This document shows positions 35,137 through 47,726 of a stretch of 64,000 bases of DNA, one piece after another (the stretch's first letter is position 1; each line of letters begins with the position of its first letter). The stretch is from positions 29,378,677-29,442,676 of the forward strand of contig CM042962.1 of the NCBI GenBank assembly GCA_023678885.1, in the 5' to 3' direction. Origin of the DNA: Pogostemon cablin (lineage: Eukaryota; Streptophyta; Magnoliopsida; Lamiales; Lamiaceae). Below the pieces are notes generated by a model. It searched no databases. It was not told the origin of the DNA and saw only the letters and a program-made list of their open reading frames with translations. Made by a program: the position numbers and the translations under genes.

Positions 35137-35690
35137 TGTTATAAGTTGTAGACGCTTGCATGTTGGGGTATGATGCTTGTGTTTATCAGCAATACACACG
35201 TGGCAAGAAGAGAAGGTGTTAGCCAGGATGAAAGTATAAGAAAGGATTGATGTGTTGGCATGTCTATGAGCTGTGAGATCATCATTATTGTATGTGGTTG
35301 GATGATGGTTGATCAGATGTGAAGAAGAGGAGCTGAGGGAGTTAGTTAGTTGTAGATTCCATCTAACTAACTGACAAACACACAACCATGCAGATTACAT
35401 CGCCTGGAGTTGATCATCCTTGCATATAAAACGTGAAGAAGCAGTTTAGGGTTCATATGAGTGTGATTACTTTCAGTTTATCTCTACAAGTTGTATGATC
35501 ATCAATAAGATTCAAGTTTCCTTTAAGAGTGGACGTAGGCTTCCATAGCCAAACCACTATATCTCCTTCGTGTGCTTCTTTGTTTAAGTTTCACAAGATC
35601 AAACATAAGTGTGTGTGTGTGATCAAGAGTTTCGATCGGTTGGGTGTGATTACGTGAGAGTTAATTGAGAGTTTCTTGCGTTTGAATTAA
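35137..35690 (+). repeat. 3' LTR of copia A
   Basis: About 554 bp, matching 28939-29494 throughout with scattered substitutions. It lies directly against a truncated gypsy LTR. Confidence 0.9.
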
Positions 35691-35699
35691 ATGATTATG

Positions 35700-36515
35700 T
35701 GATACCCGAGCTTCTCACTACTCATGTGCCAATATAATTTAATTTGTGATACGTGCATTTTTTTAATAACTATGTGATAATTATGTGGCAATTATGTGAC
35801 AGTTGTTTTTACATTTTATATGTCTTTATACTTTATTTGAGACATATGTGATAAAATGGTGACAATATGTGAATATATGTGTGCGTAAAAATTTACGTGC
35901 ATTAATTTGAATATATAATTAAATTATCTTATGTGCATAAATATATTATTTCTTAATTATTAAGTATCACGCGTGTTCTTATAATAATAATAGTGATAAG
36001 AAAGTGCACACGTATGTGTATTAATTTGTAAATGTATTATATCTTAGTTATTAAGTTAGTGTACGTATATTCGTAATGAATAATAATAATATTTAAAAAA
36101 ATTGAAACTTAGCTTCGAAGCAGTAAACATTGATAGATTAACCAACCTATTTTTGTAACTAATTTTTGTGGTGGAAACCACATACACGTGGCTTAAAAAA
36201 AACTTACCAAAAATAGAAAGTGGGTCGGTTGATTAACACTGCCTACCACCATTACCTCTTCCTTTATATTGAGGTTATCAACCTCATTTACTAATTAGTA
36301 AAAGCAGAAGCAGTCGTGAGGGTTTAGAAAAAAAAGAAAGAGAGAGAGGAAGAGAAGAAAGAAAAGGAGAAGAAGTGGTTCGTGCCGAAACGGCAAAGAA
36401 GAGATTAGTTGTAATGCTTCACGAGGTCTATAATATTCTTACTATTTGGAGTCCAGGTAAGTAGAAGTCCAACTACAATGCATAAACATATTGTGTGTAA
36501 ATTATTTGTGATTAA
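35700..36515 (+). repeat. Truncated LTR of the 602-11337 gypsy family
   Basis: Matches the first ~820 bp of the 1.86-kb LTR: TGATACCCGAGC, the AT-rich U3, CATAAATA in place of the TATA box, and ccaggtaagtagaagtcc. It has an extra ~200-bp segment (about 36090-36290) with ttagcttcgaagc and gtgggtcggttgatt. The tandem-array half and the 3' end are missing. Confidence 0.88.
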
Positions 36516-37007
36516 GTATACTTTCCGAAAAATGTTGGATTTGGGGGCACAGTGTCCTTGGAGGCACGCAAGTTTTAGCCTTAATATATATTAAATGCTA
36601 TACCTTTTAGTATAAAAACTTACTCCATATTCTTGATTTTCTAGAGAGAAAAAAATGAACTTTTTAGTTAAATATTAATACTCGTCATATTTTTAATGAA
36701 AAAAAATAATACCTTAATTAATTAAAATCACTTTAAAACAAAATGTTATATAATTGAACATGAACAAGCGGCTAATGAAACCAATTCATAAACAAAAATC
36801 ACTATTTAAATTCTATCCAAAATTATAAAAATATATAGTCTTTATGACCAATACAAAATAAGTATTTGCTTGCGGAACAACATGTTTTCAATTTAAGAAA
36901 AATACTAATATTGAACAAAAAAAATAAAAATTGAGACACATAAAAATGACTAAAGTTTGAATCAAACATATTTATAGGATCAACTGTGATATTTTCTCTA
37001 AAATATA
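36516..37007. other. AT-rich interval, nothing identified
   Basis: A short GC patch near 36540 (ttgggggcacagtgtccttggag) is followed by AT-rich sequence with no credible coding frame. Confidence 0.6.
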
Positions 37008-37009
37008 TA

Positions 37010-37235
37010 CTCCCTCTGTCCACCCGCAAGAGTGTCGTTTATTTTTTACATGTGGATTAAGGACTGTTATTATTTAATGTGTAGTGGGTAGTTATATTAG
37101 TGGGGCATGTAAGTCTCATATTTTAGTTGTATTAGTGATGTATGTGGGTCTTATATGTCTAAAGAGAAATATGTGATTTTTTGGGGCTGACGCCCAATAT
37201 GAAAAAATGAAATCTTTGCTGGTGGATGGAGGAAG
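37010..37235. mobile_element. Stowaway-like MITE, complete
   Basis: Inverted ends CTCCCTCTGTCCACCCGC and CTTCCTCCATCCACCAGC (from the right), flanked by TA at 37008-37009 and 37236-37237. It shares agttgtattagt-like phrases and tgacgcccaatat with 19108-19306. The 37236-37596 interval after it shows no gene. Confidence 0.85.
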
Positions 37236-38081
37236 TACTACGTATCTACTAATAATATTAGTGTATATTTTGTACTATATAGTTATAAATTATAATGTGG
37301 AGCATTATTATTTTTTGGATTATTACTAGTAGATATGCGTATGTATAGCTTAATAATTAATAGATACATTAATCCAATATAATTACGGATAAATACATAG
37401 TATCTTTTTCTCTTTCCAATATTACCCACAACGATTAATATTTAACATCTCTACTTAACAATACTTCGGTTGAACATATACTTTGGTTGAACAGTAGTGA
37501 TCTGCACTAAATCAGATAAACTTTTAAGAGAGTATGAGTCGAATAGGTATTGATGATGAGGAAAAACTAAGTCGACTTGAGTTGACCGGGTCTCTTTGTT
37601 GGATAGTAAACTTAATTTTGCATGTGAGAGGATACTAGAATAATTGAGAAGATATGAATGTTCTAGAATGGTGAGATAGTTGTAGACTAGAAATTTCTAT
37701 CATGTATGGATATTAGGAGAATGAGAAAGAATAATCTAGAATAATGTAGTGAAAGAACAACCTAGAAAAATATGTGATCAAATTAGTGAAATATCTAGAT
37801 TAATTAGGAGTTAGTGTAGAATTATCTTGAATAATGGAGGATCTACCTTTTGGTAGTATAAATAGGTGAATCATGTAACATTTTGAGGTAGAAAGTATAC
37901 AACCAAAAGTTTAGTAAAGTGTGTTTACTCTAAACTTTGTTCTTTCCTTCAAACTTCCTCTATCACATTTTTTTATCCAACTCATCAATTTTTATACCCG
38001 TCCACGAATACCTACACATATTCCTCTAACCTTTTACTCCTACAAACTGGTATCCGAGCCATAAGATCCTCCTGTGAGAGA

Positions 38082-38942
38082 TGGCTAACAACCTTCAATC
38101 CTTTTAAGTCTCGTTGCTCAACAAGAGCAACTTTGATAATTGGAGTATCAAGATGAAGGCAGTCCTAGGTACTCATGATGTTTGAGAGATTGTAGAGAAA
38201 GACTACGAGCAACCGGAAGACGAGGCGACACTATCTCAACAACTAAAGGATAAGTTGATGGATTCAAGAAAGAGGGACAAGAAGGCTCTCTTCCTCATCT
38301 ACCAAGCTTTGGGAGATGATGACTTCGAGAAAATATCGAGTGCAACTACCGCCAAGGAAGCATGGGATAAACTCCAAGTATCATTCGAAGGAGCCGATCA
38401 AGTTAAAAAGGTACGCCTTCAAACTTTAAGAGGAGAATTTAAGTCTCTACATATGAAGGAGTCCGAATCTATTTCGAATTATTTTACAAGACTTTTGGCG
38501 GTCTCAAATCAAATAAAAAGAAATGGTGAAAAATTGGAGGATGTTAGAATAATGGAGAAAATATTACGTTCTTTGACTCCCAAATTTGAGCATATTGTGG
38601 TGACTATTGAGGAGATTAAAAATTTGGAGGAGATGACAATTGATCTCTTAATGGGGTCGTTACAAGCATATGAAGAAAAACAAAAATGAAAACAAGATAT
38701 GGTGGAACAATTGTTAAAATTGCAAGTAAGTACAAAGGATAAAGATGAAGGCCCAAGAAGCGGTCAAAGTCGTGGCCAAGGACAAGATCGAGGCCGTGGA
38801 CGTGAACGAGGGGGCTACAGAAATCATGGAGAGAGAAAAGAATTTGGTCGAGGAAGGAGCAATCCAAAATCAAGGTACTATAAATCTTCTATGAAATGCT
38901 ATAATTGTGATAGTTATGCTTCCGAGTGTTGGAAAGAAAAAT
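38082..38942 (+). pseudogene. copia C gag
   Basis: Begins MANNLQSF with TAA soon after (near 38105) and TGA near 38188, both possible C-to-T changes of CAA and TGG. It is then open: KDYEQPEDEATLSQ, ALFLIYQALGDDDFEKIS, AKEAWDKLQVSFEGADQVKK, LRSLTPKFEHIVVTIEE. An RG-rich tail (RGQGQDRGRGRERGG) leads to a damaged zinc knuckle CYNCDSYASECW that lacks its histidine. Confidence 0.85.
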
Positions 38943-41900
38943 AAAAGGTTTAAGAGAAGCAAGAAGGACGAAAATGCAAGTGTGCTCTTGGCGTACAAAG
39001 GAGATAATGAAAGACAAGATGACACTTGGTACCTCGATACAGGAGCGAGCAACCACATGTGTGGCAAAAGGAGAATGTTCATGGAGCTGGATGAATCAGT
39101 AAGTGGCAATGTCTCTTTTGGTGATGAATCTAAAATTCCGGTGAAAGGAAAAAGAAAAATTTTGATTCGTTTAAAAATGGAGGTCATGATTTTATCTCGA
39201 ATGTTTATTATGTGCCCAACATAAAAAATAATATTTTGAGTTTGGGACAACTCATAGAGAAAGGTCATGACATTCACTTGAAGGATTATAACCTTTCAAT
39301 AAGAGATAAGGAAAATAATTTGATAGCGAGGGTGCCAATGTCGAAGAATAGAATGTTTCTACTAAATATTCGGAATGATGTGACAAAATATCTTAAAGCT
39401 TGCTTTAAGGATAAGTCTTGGTTATGGCACCTACGGTTTGGGCACTTAAATTTTGGAGGATTGAAGTTGTTATCAAGGAATGAAATGGTAAGAGGATTAC
39501 CATCTATCAAGCATCCCGACCAATTATGCAAAGGATGTATACTCGGGAAGCAAGCTAGAAAGCCATTCCCAAATGAGTCAACCTCACGAGCAAAGAAGCA
39601 GTTGGAGTTGATCCACGCCGATGTGTGTGGGACAATCAAACCAAGCTCTCTTGGTAACAATAGTTATTTCTTGCTCTTCATTAATTATTTTTCTAGAAAA
39701 ACGTGGGTGTATTTCTTGAAGTAGAAATCAAAAGTATTTGAAGCCTTCAAGAAATTTAAAGTTGCCGTTGAAAAGGAGAGCGAGCTAGAAATCAAATCTA
39801 TGGAATTCACATCAAAGGAATTCATGGCGTATTGCGAAGCAAACGGGATCCGGAGGCCTCTTACTGTTCCAAGATCTCCTCAACAAAATGGTGTGGTGGA
39901 GAGAAAGAATAGAACCATAGTGGAGATGATACGTAGCATGTTGAAAACAAAGAATCTTCCAAAAGAATTTTGGGCAGAAGCAGTGGCGTGCGCGGTGTAC
40001 CTCTCCAATCTTTCTCCAACTCGGAGTGTGATGAGCATTTTCTCAACATACAAAATAATCCCACGTATAAAGGATATAAATTATAGTTTCGATAGGCGAC
40101 TAAGTGATTATCGAACCCAAGAGACGGATTATTATCAATTTAATTATATTCTAGTTAACTAAGACTATGTTGGCAAATTGGTTTGGAATAGTTATGAAAC
40201 TAAATAACAAGTAACGTAAATAGAAAGTTAAATAAATAAGCAATAAAGAAAATACGGTTGTGATCAAGTAAGATATTAGGTAGTTCTTCGAGTCATTCAG
40301 TTTACTTGTTAGTTTTCTTTCCATGTGTTGTTGTCTGACTCTGCCTTGTGGTCTATGGACGTATCACTAAACCATGCAAGTTCACTCCATGGACACAAGT
40401 AAACATGCGTATGACACGTGTGAATATCCCTGGAGTAAGAGATACACTTCACCCCCCTTTCTAGGTACAATCAGAATCAATTATTTCCCGTGCACTTAGT
40501 ATTCTAACCCGATTTGATCTCCCTTTTTAGGTACTATAAAGTTATACCCTTTATCCTACTTATTAACCCGAATAAGATTCAATTAACAAGTATCTATATA
40601 AGATAGTTCTAATAAGACTTCAGAATCTCTTCACTTAGAATTATAACATGTAATCCTGCTCAGCAGTGAACACACTCAATCAATAACCAAGATGTGTATT
40701 CAGACTCTACATAACAGTTAATGATGCACAAAACGACTGTGAGTATGAATTAAAAAAATACAATCTTATATAAAATAAACCACGAGTAGTGTTATACGGA
40801 GTTTACACATGAAAATTCAATTTACTCATAAAACTTTCATAACCTTAAAACTACCAGAGCGGCTCTAGCCCATGATTGATCTAGGAACAATCATGGTTAA
40901 TTGGTATGATCTTACTTGACTCGCCAGACGAACCTCTCCTCACGACCCTTGAGATGATGGTAGGGTTTCGGTGGTAGATGGATGATGTGTGATGTGTTCC
41001 CCCTTTTTTTCTTGCGAAAGCTCTTCTTTTATACTCGTGGAACCTCCTTACGGGCTTAGGATAGGCTTTTGCTTGAAGCACACGTCAAATTTGATAAAAA
41101 AATCCATAATTACGATAAATAGAAGCAGCGAGAATCCGCTCGACTACACCTGGACAAGTCGAGCAAGGCTTCCAAATCAAGCAATGGTCGAGCAAACTCT
41201 CTGTACAAGTTTGCACATTTTGCTCGATTTGACCTCATCTACTCGACTAAAGTAATGCTGGTTGAGCAACATTTCGAAGTTGAGCAAGCTTTTTGTAAGA
41301 ATTACGCATTCTGCTCGACTTGACCACCTCTGCTCGACCAAAGTAATGCTGGTTGAGCAACGCTTGGAAGTCTAGCAATTATCGAAAATTATCTCAATAA
41401 TCGTGTCTTTCAATTTCGAGCCCTTTTGATCTGTTTCCCTGCACAAATATGCTCAAAAGCCATTGTATTATCTGATTCGTGGATTTTTCATAAATATTTC
41501 GATTCGTCTCAATAAAAGACTCAATCGTACTCAATTTTTACATAAATCAAAGTCTAAAATATGTGAATTTACACTCTCATCAGAGTGTATGGGGAAAGAC
41601 TCCACAAGAAGTATGGAGTGGGAGAAAGCCCGAAATCACTTATCTAAGATTATTCGGGAGCAAAGCATATGCTCACATAATAGATGAGACAAGAAGAAAG
41701 CTCGACGACAAGAGTGAGCCATACATATTCATCAGGTATGACTCTAACTCTAAAGGTTACAAGTTATATCCCCTCACAAAGAAAAGTGTGATAAGTCGAG
41801 ATGTGGAGTTCGACGAGGAAGGTGTTTGGGATTTCGGTTCCAACATCAATAATCACAACTTTGTATCTCCATAATTTGAAGATGAAGAAGGGTTGGAGCA

Positions 41901-41978
41901 AGTAGCTGAAGGTGAAGAGACAGTAACTCCACCAGCTTCACCATCAAGAAAAGTTGGAGACTCGCTACCATCTTTCCT
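38943..41978 (+). pseudogene. copia C protease and integrase, split by a solo LTR
   Basis: Protease motif WYLDTGASNHMCG (about 39027) with a frameshift near 39212. Pre-integrase region LWHLRFGHLNFGGLKLL and CKGCILGKQARKPFP, then integrase core LIHADVCGTIKPSSLG. A stop follows at 39722, then FTSKEFMAYCEANGIRR, SPQQNGVVERKNRTIVEMIRS and FWAEAVACAVYLSNLSPTRSV. The frame is cut at 40028 by the solo LTR and resumes at 41588 with WGKTPQEVWSGRKP and LRLFGSKAYAHI. The catalytic D..D..E pattern can be followed apart from the break. Confidence 0.87.
40029..41582 (-). mobile_element. Solo LTR, Tat/Athila-type family, reverse orientation
   Basis: Bounded by TGATGAG and CTCATCA with a perfect 5-bp duplication GAGTG (40024-40028 and 41583-41587). 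Read on the minus strand it is closely similar to 56300-57104 (for example acctagaaaggggg, cacacgtgt, catggtttagtgat, acaaggcagagtc), the LTR of the gag-only element. Minus-strand TATAAAAG lies near 41027. Positions 41138-41345 iterate GCTCGAC/GTCGAGC about eight times. The interval is explained fully by the LTR. Confidence 0.93.
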
Positions 41979-41980
41979 AA

Positions 41981-42953
41981 ATGAAAGAAACGCCATCGCG
42001 TGTGAGGAGCCTGCATGAGATCTATGACGAGACTGAAAGGTTAGAAGATCTCATATTACATTGCTTATTTGCTGATTGTGAGCCAGTAACTTTTAAGGAG
42101 GTTGCACAAAGCAAAAGATGGAGAGATGCAATGGACGAGGAAATTAAGACCATTGAGAAGAATGATACGTGGGAGCTTGCAATATTGCCAAAGGATCATA
42201 AGGCCATTGGAGTAAAGTAGGTGTATAAAGCAAAGAAGAATTCCAAGGGAGAAATAGAAAGATACAAAGCAAGGCTTGTCGCTAAAGGATATAGTCAAAG
42301 AGCTGGAATTGACTATGACGAGGTATTCGCTCTTGTCGCCCGCTTAGAAACAATCAGACTAATCATTTCTCTTACGGCCCAAAATAGATGGAAAATCTAT
42401 CAGATGGACGTGAAGTCGGCCTTCTTGAATGGTGTTATTGATAAAGAAGTATACATCAACAACCACCAGGCTACGAGCTGAAAGGGCAAGAAGAAAAGGT
42501 GCTGAAGTTGAAGAAAACCCTATATGGATTAAAGCAAGCACCAAGGGCATGGAATAGTAGAATTAACAAGTATTTGGAGGAGAATGGTTTCACCAAGTGC
42601 CCACATGAGCATGCCCTCTACGTCAAAGTCAAAGGTGATGATATCTTAATTGTGTGCTTGTATGTGGATGATCTTATATTCACAGGAAACAACACAAAGA
42701 TGTTCGAGGAATTCAAGGAGGTCATGACTAAAGAGTTTGAGATGACGAGTATTGGGCTCATGGCATATTATCTTGGAGTTGAAGTCAAGCAGCTTGAGGA
42801 AGGAATCTTCATCACACAAGAAGGTTATACGAAGGAGATCCTCAAGAAGTTCAAAATGGAAGACTGGAAGGCAATAAAAACCCAGTGGAGTGTGAGCTCA
42901 TTTGAGTGTAAGGGACGTCAAGCATTCACTGTCAGGCCTATATATAACGTTCA

Positions 42954-42957
<4 letters not shown>
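41981..42957 (+). pseudogene. copia C reverse transcriptase, 3' truncated
   Basis: EVAQSKRWRDAMDEEIKTIE and NDTWELAILPKDHKAIGVK end at TAG 42218 (TGG to TAG likely). Then VYKAKKNSKGEIERYKARLV, YDEVFALVARLETIR and QMDVKSAFLNG, a further frameshift near 42478, KTLYGLKQAPRAWNSRI, and the intact active site LYVDDLIFTG (about 42660). Homology ends soon after GYTKEILKKFKMEDW at the (TA)n tract. Confidence 0.88.

Positions 42958-43005
<48 letters not shown>
42957..43005. repeat. (TA)n microsatellite at a junction
   Basis: About 49 bp of TA where copia C ends and a Tat/Athila-type fragment begins. Confidence 0.97.
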
Positions 43006-43008
<3 letters not shown>

Positions 43009-43850
43009 AATAAAAAAATATAAAATGGGCATTGATGATGATAAAGGAGTTAGTATTAAGTTGGTTGGATTAGTAATGTATGTTGTAGTTATTTCACGTG
43101 ATAAACTGGATTTTCCTATATCTATTTTGTTCTTGTCTCTTGAGACACCTGTGATTGAGTATGACTTTTATTTATTTATTTTATTTTCTATTTATTAATC
43201 CTGCAATTTTAGTTTATTAATTTCAATTTTAATTAATTTGGTCACGTGTGTGCTTCAATTGATCCCTCACACTTGATGGTAATCATTCTTGTTAGTGAAC
43301 AAAAAGAGTGAACAAGTTTATGGCGCTGTTGCCGGAGATTAGATTGTTTAAATAGGAGACCATAATTTATTTGTTATCACTTTTAGTTAGGATTTTTATT
43401 GCTTTATTTTTAATTTTATTTGTTTGAGCATATTCTGACTCTTTTTTTTTTTCTGAGGTATACAATATGGAAGTCAGATATGAATGAAGCACATTTCATC
43501 CTCATCATGATTACTCTAAGGAGCCACTTGAATTATGTTTAAGTGATTTTCTTACTCTTCCTACTTCTATTACTAATGATTTTTCTAATGAACTTTCTCT
43601 TGAATTCCTTGAATGTTTGCATGAATTAAATGAATGCAAATAGTTAAAAGGAGAAGTATCAATAGTAGAGGAATCTAAGTTAAAGCTACATTTATTTCCT
43701 TCCCCTTACATGAGAAGTGAGCGAAAATTTGGAGAAAAGGAGTTGGAAGAGTTGAAAATTTTTGTTAGAAAAAAGGATAAGTGGTGGAGTAGTATTTAGA
43801 AGTTGATGAGTTGGGATAAAAACATGGTTGGCAATTCAGTTTATTTTTTT
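43006..43850 (+). mobile_element. Tat/Athila-type fragment: LTR end, primer site, leader frame
   Basis: The primer-site-like sequence TGGCGCTGTTGCCGGAGA (43321-43338) is typical of Tat/Athila elements, so 43006-43318 is an LTR end cut at the (TA)n tract. From ATG 43467 a frame with three stops (TGA, TAG, TAG) reads EPLELCLSDFLTLPTS and later LKLHLFPSPYMRSERKF, an unrecognised leader protein. 43850-44280 is AT-rich with nothing identified. Confidence 0.6.
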
Positions 43851-44281
43851 TGTTATTATGTGTAATTTATTTATTAAATAACTAAATAAGTAAAACATGT
43901 GTAATTGAAATATTGAATTTGAGTATGTGTAATTTCATTAAAATTGAAAACATGATGTATGCAATATTCAATAATACAAGTAAAAATTTGAAAGTTGATA
44001 TTAAATTCATAATCATACAATATTAATTAATGTGTTCACATTGTAATTTAAATATTAAAGTCTAAATCATTACAATTTATAAATGTAGAACACTAAAAGT
44101 TTACAACCATATCAACTAATCTATTTTTACTATATAAAAATTTGAAAAATACAAACTTTATAAGCTAAAATACAACAACGTAATAGAGTGGAAAAAAAAG
44201 GACTTGAGCTTAAATTTAGGGTTAAACTTGAAAATTCAAATTCAACTTAAATTTAAGTTGCCTATGTATCCTCGAAATGAA

Positions 44282-46661
44282 TCAAAGCCCACGTAGTTCT
44301 CTTAACTTACCTCTTTGGCTCGGTGGAGGTGAATGGTGATGGCCTTTTTTGTTTACTCTACCGCTTCCATATTCCGTAATGTCATCATCCGTACGGTCTT
44401 CTTCATTTTGATTTTGAATCCGTCTTTCCGCCTTTGACCAATCATCAAGCAAATACAAATTTTTTAAATTTGTCACACTTAAATTGGATCGTGTCGGATC
44501 CATAGTGAGATTGCCAAAACTAAATGCTTGTTTGACGGCGACCGTAGAGGCGAGATATGCAAAATCTCTCTTACAATCAATGATAAAATAGGGAAGGATT
44601 TTGTTCTCCTTGACCACCACTTCAAAATATCAAAACTAGTTCCGCTTGTATCAAACTCAAAAGTGTTAGTAAAATAAGAGTCAAGTTCTTGAAAAGGATT
44701 AGATATAACCCGTGCACGTTTTTGAGATCTAGCGTCATAAAAATTATAAAATTTTTGAAGAGCATTATATTTTCTAGCATTATCAGCAGTATCACTACTA
44801 TCATCACCACTAGATTGATCATCATTCATACCATTTTGTTCTTTATACTCCTTAAAAAGTTCCTTTAGTAGATTATAAGTAGTTGCAACTATGTCTTTAG
44901 GATTAGGAGCTTGTTGTCTAGTAGGAGAATCACAATTAGCATACAATGAATCATAGTAAAGCATTAACAAGTCTTCTAAACCATCCGTTCTAATACGTGG
45001 GTCTAACAATTTAGCAACTAAATACAAGTCTGGAATTTGAAAAAAATATTTTAACTACTTAGATTTCATGAAAAGAATAACATTTGACAACAACGGGTGT
45101 GCTTCATTAGCACTAAAAACCATAACAATTTTAACACAATTATCAACAACTAAATTTGAAGTAGGATAATAAACACCGGATAGTTCTTCCGTAGCATCAT
45201 TAAAAATTTACAAAACATCACATAAAGTATAGCATGTGTCCCATTGATTAGCAAACAAGACTTGACCACCCGCATCTTGTGAGTAAAAAACACAAATATG
45301 TTCTTTATAATCAAAAGAGTCATGCAACATTTTATACGTTGAATTTCAACGAGTTGAAACATCTAAATGAAATTTTTTTGGGTGAATATTCACAGAGTGA
45401 CAATATCTTTTCTACCTTTTAGTCACGGAAGGGTTTCTCATTATATACCGTAAAGCACTTTTAATAGGTTGAATGTGTGCTTTCAAAGCACTTATACCAT
45501 CTTGAACACATAAATTCAATATATGACAAATACATCTAACATGAAAAAATCTACCACTAATTGAGGGTTTGCAAATATCAATAAGACTTTCTAAACTAGC
45601 CGTATTAGCACTAGCATTATCAAATGAGATTGTAAAAATCTTTGTAACTAAACCATATTCTTGCAAAATAGTACTAATTTTGTGAGCATATTAACGGCGG
45701 TATAAGAAACATTAAATGATCTATAAGCAATTAATATTTTTTGCATATTTCATGAACTATCAATCCAATGACAAATAATACCCATATAATCCGCTTTTTG
45801 CCAAAAATTGCTCCAAATATCCGAACATATAGACACTTTATAAGGTAATTGTTGCAAAATTTGTTTTAAAACCAAACCATACTCTTTAACAACTTTAGCA
45901 ACACCAAGTTTACATTTATTAAGATGCAAAGGTGGGGCTTCAGGATTTAAAGTGAGATTAACCCAATCTTGAAAAAAAATATTATCGACAAAGTTAAATG
46001 ACAAATGTTTGGTGCACATAAGTTTAAGGTGTAATCTCAAATAATTAGATTCATCAAATCTAAAAAGAGTGTTACCCGACGCCGATGAACCTTCTCCTCC
46101 GGAAGACATCGTGAACCCTCGTCCTATTTGTATTTGACCGGTTGAGATGCCAATCTTGTCCGGATGCTTCGAGTTGATGTGCTTGATGAACGTTCCATAT
46201 CCTCCACCATGCTTGAAATTATACTTCGTGCCACAATAGTTGCAAATAACTTTGAATTCATTCTAATTCTCAATCGCCTCCTTTTTGAAATAAATAAAAA
46301 ATATATCGGAATGTAACACTTGTGGGGAACTTCGAGTCGATCCTCCGCCTCCGGCTCCATCTCCGGTACCCGTACCACCTGAGGTTGGTTGACTTCCACT
46401 CGCCCTTTGTTGTGATTGACCTTGAGTATTATCGTTGTCGTCGTCGGAGGGGAAATCATCTCCAAGTATCTCTCTAAAATTCAAGTTTAATAAATGAGGG
46501 GATATTTCTTCATCCGAAGGAATATTTTTAAGTTCAACATCTTCTAGAGTTGGTGGAAGTTGACGTGGAGGTGGTGGAGGACAATTTAAGGTGTTGGGTA
46601 TGGATTTTCCTCTAGAAGAAGAAGGTGAGACACCGGATGAAGAAGAACCTCTTCTAGACAT
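44282..46661 (-). pseudogene. hAT transposase, broken
   Basis: In transcript order: start at 46661 (MSRRGSSSSG) with a proline/serine/acidic N-terminus. A BED zinc finger follows (VICNYCGTKYNFKHGGGYGT, then FIKHINSKHPDKIG; about 46260-46150), then SICSDIWSNFWQKADYMGI and CHWIDSS, ending at a stop near 45750. Next come SFDNASANTASLESLI and RCICHILNLCVQDG (45640-45500), more pieces, PDLYLVAKLLDPRIRTDG (45030), and the C-terminal dimerisation region FDILKWWSRRTKSFPILSLI joined by frameshift to AFSFGNLTMDPTRSNLS. At least four stops or shifts. Such transposases bind element ends through the BED finger and cut and paste. The element ends could not be fixed. Confidence 0.88.
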
Positions 46662-46679
46662 TTTTTTTGAGATTGAAAA

Positions 46680-47395
46680 AAGGATGAATATATATGATTT
46701 ATGAACTAAAACTAAAAGACTATAAGCATACTAATTAGTAGTATATGTGGGAAAGAATAGAAAATGATAATGAGAGAATTGAAATGAAAGCGATAATGAG
46801 AGAATTGAAATAAAAGACTAAAACTATTTTTTTTAATTTTAATATATATGAACTAAAAAAAGAAATTTGAGAGTTGAGAACTTGAATTGAGAAAGTGTAT
46901 TGTGTAGAGTAGAAGTAGAATCAACTATCAAGAATGTAGAATAGAAGTAGTGTAGTAGAAGTAGAGTAAGAGTAGATTGAATTGAATGTTGTGTGCTCAA
47001 ATTGATCACACTTGGGGGTATTTATAGAGGATCGAAATTGATCTCATCCATCCATTTCAAATTTTGAACACAAAAAAATCTCAGCCCTTGAATTAAAAAA
47101 AATGGCTGAATCGCCGGTTCCTAGATCAATATCAGCCGTTGATCTTCAATGGCCACATAATCTCGGCCGCACGTTTGAATTTTAAAATTCAAAATTTCCC
47201 GCCCTGCCCGCCTGAACCGCCGGTTTGAACTGGCTAACCTTGAACCAGCGGTTTACAGCCCAACGGTCATTTTTTCTGGGCCGTCGAATCTCCAACGGAT
47301 AGACGATCTTGGCCATTTAAAAAAATTGAGGAACCGATGGTTTGAACTATGAACCGGTGAACCGGCAGTTCCGGTTCAAGAGTAGTGGGAATCGA
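46680..47395 (-). other. Upstream region and subterminal repeats of the hAT element
   Basis: 46730-46990 holds AT-rich direct repeats (gataatgagagaattgaaat twice; agtagaagtag several times). 47200-47395 holds repeated forms of gaaccgccggttt and ccggttcaa, like the subterminal repeats transposases bind. Just beyond, gtatcacagctactttatgt occurs twice (about 47409 and 47457). Confidence 0.5.
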
Positions 47396-47505
47396 AATCG
47401 GTAGAACACGTATCACAGCTACTTTATGTATGATAAGTATTGCATGGGGATTTACATGTATCACAGCTACTTTATGTGAGGGAGCCAGCCCACTACCCTT
47501 ATGCA

Positions 47506-47705
47506 GGGCTCGGATTCTCTGTGCCATTTGGTGCATCATCTTCTGTGCCACACTGTTAGATTGGCGACACGTAGAAAAGAGAAACTAAACCCTAACCCTT
47601 AAATCCTAGGGGCAATGGTTGGATTTGTTTCCTCATCTTACATGTCAATCACATAACGTATGACACAGAAGATGATGCACCAAATGACACAGAGAATCCG
47701 AGCCG
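47506..47705. mobile_element. Mutator-type MITE
   Basis: About 50-bp inverted ends (GGGCTCGGATTCTCTGTG against CGGCTCGGATTCTCTGTG from the right) and a perfect 9-bp target duplication CCTTATGCA (47497-47505, 47706-47714), the Mutator length. The 100-bp centre has no gene. Confidence 0.88.
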
Positions 47706-47726
47706 CCTTATGCATGCCAAGTCAAC

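Larger units (their letters stand above)
28939..35690 (+). mobile_element. Ty1/copia element A, invaded by copia B and internally deleted
   Basis: Near-identical LTRs at 28939-29494 and 35137-35690 (tgttata, gttgtagacgcttgcatg) bound it. Behind the first LTR comes a primer site TGGCGCCGTCTGTGGGA (29502), and a gag follows. The RT/RNase H end and a polypurine run (aaggtggag, about 35126) precede the 3' LTR. At 30196 a second copia LTR begins inside it. Protease, integrase and most RT of A are gone. No matching target duplication is visible. Confidence 0.9.
37597..42955 (+). mobile_element. Ty1/copia element C, 3' end lost, interrupted by a solo LTR
   Basis: LTR about 37597-38044 (TGTTGGATAG to CTACA), primer site TGGTATCCGAGCC (38048), then gag, protease, integrase and RT in copia order. 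A solo LTR splits the integrase at 40029-41582. Sequence is lost after the RT, at a (TA)n tract beginning 42957, so RNase H and the 3' LTR are missing. Confidence 0.9.

Noticed and set aside
40881..41255. Open frames inside the solo LTR
   Set aside because: The interval is fully explained by an LTR with target duplication; the frames are not shared with the related LTR at 55335.
47267..47588. Open frames on both strands near the hAT right end
   Set aside because: They run across a short direct repeat (gtatcacagctactttatgt) and MITE ends; no protein family is recognisable.
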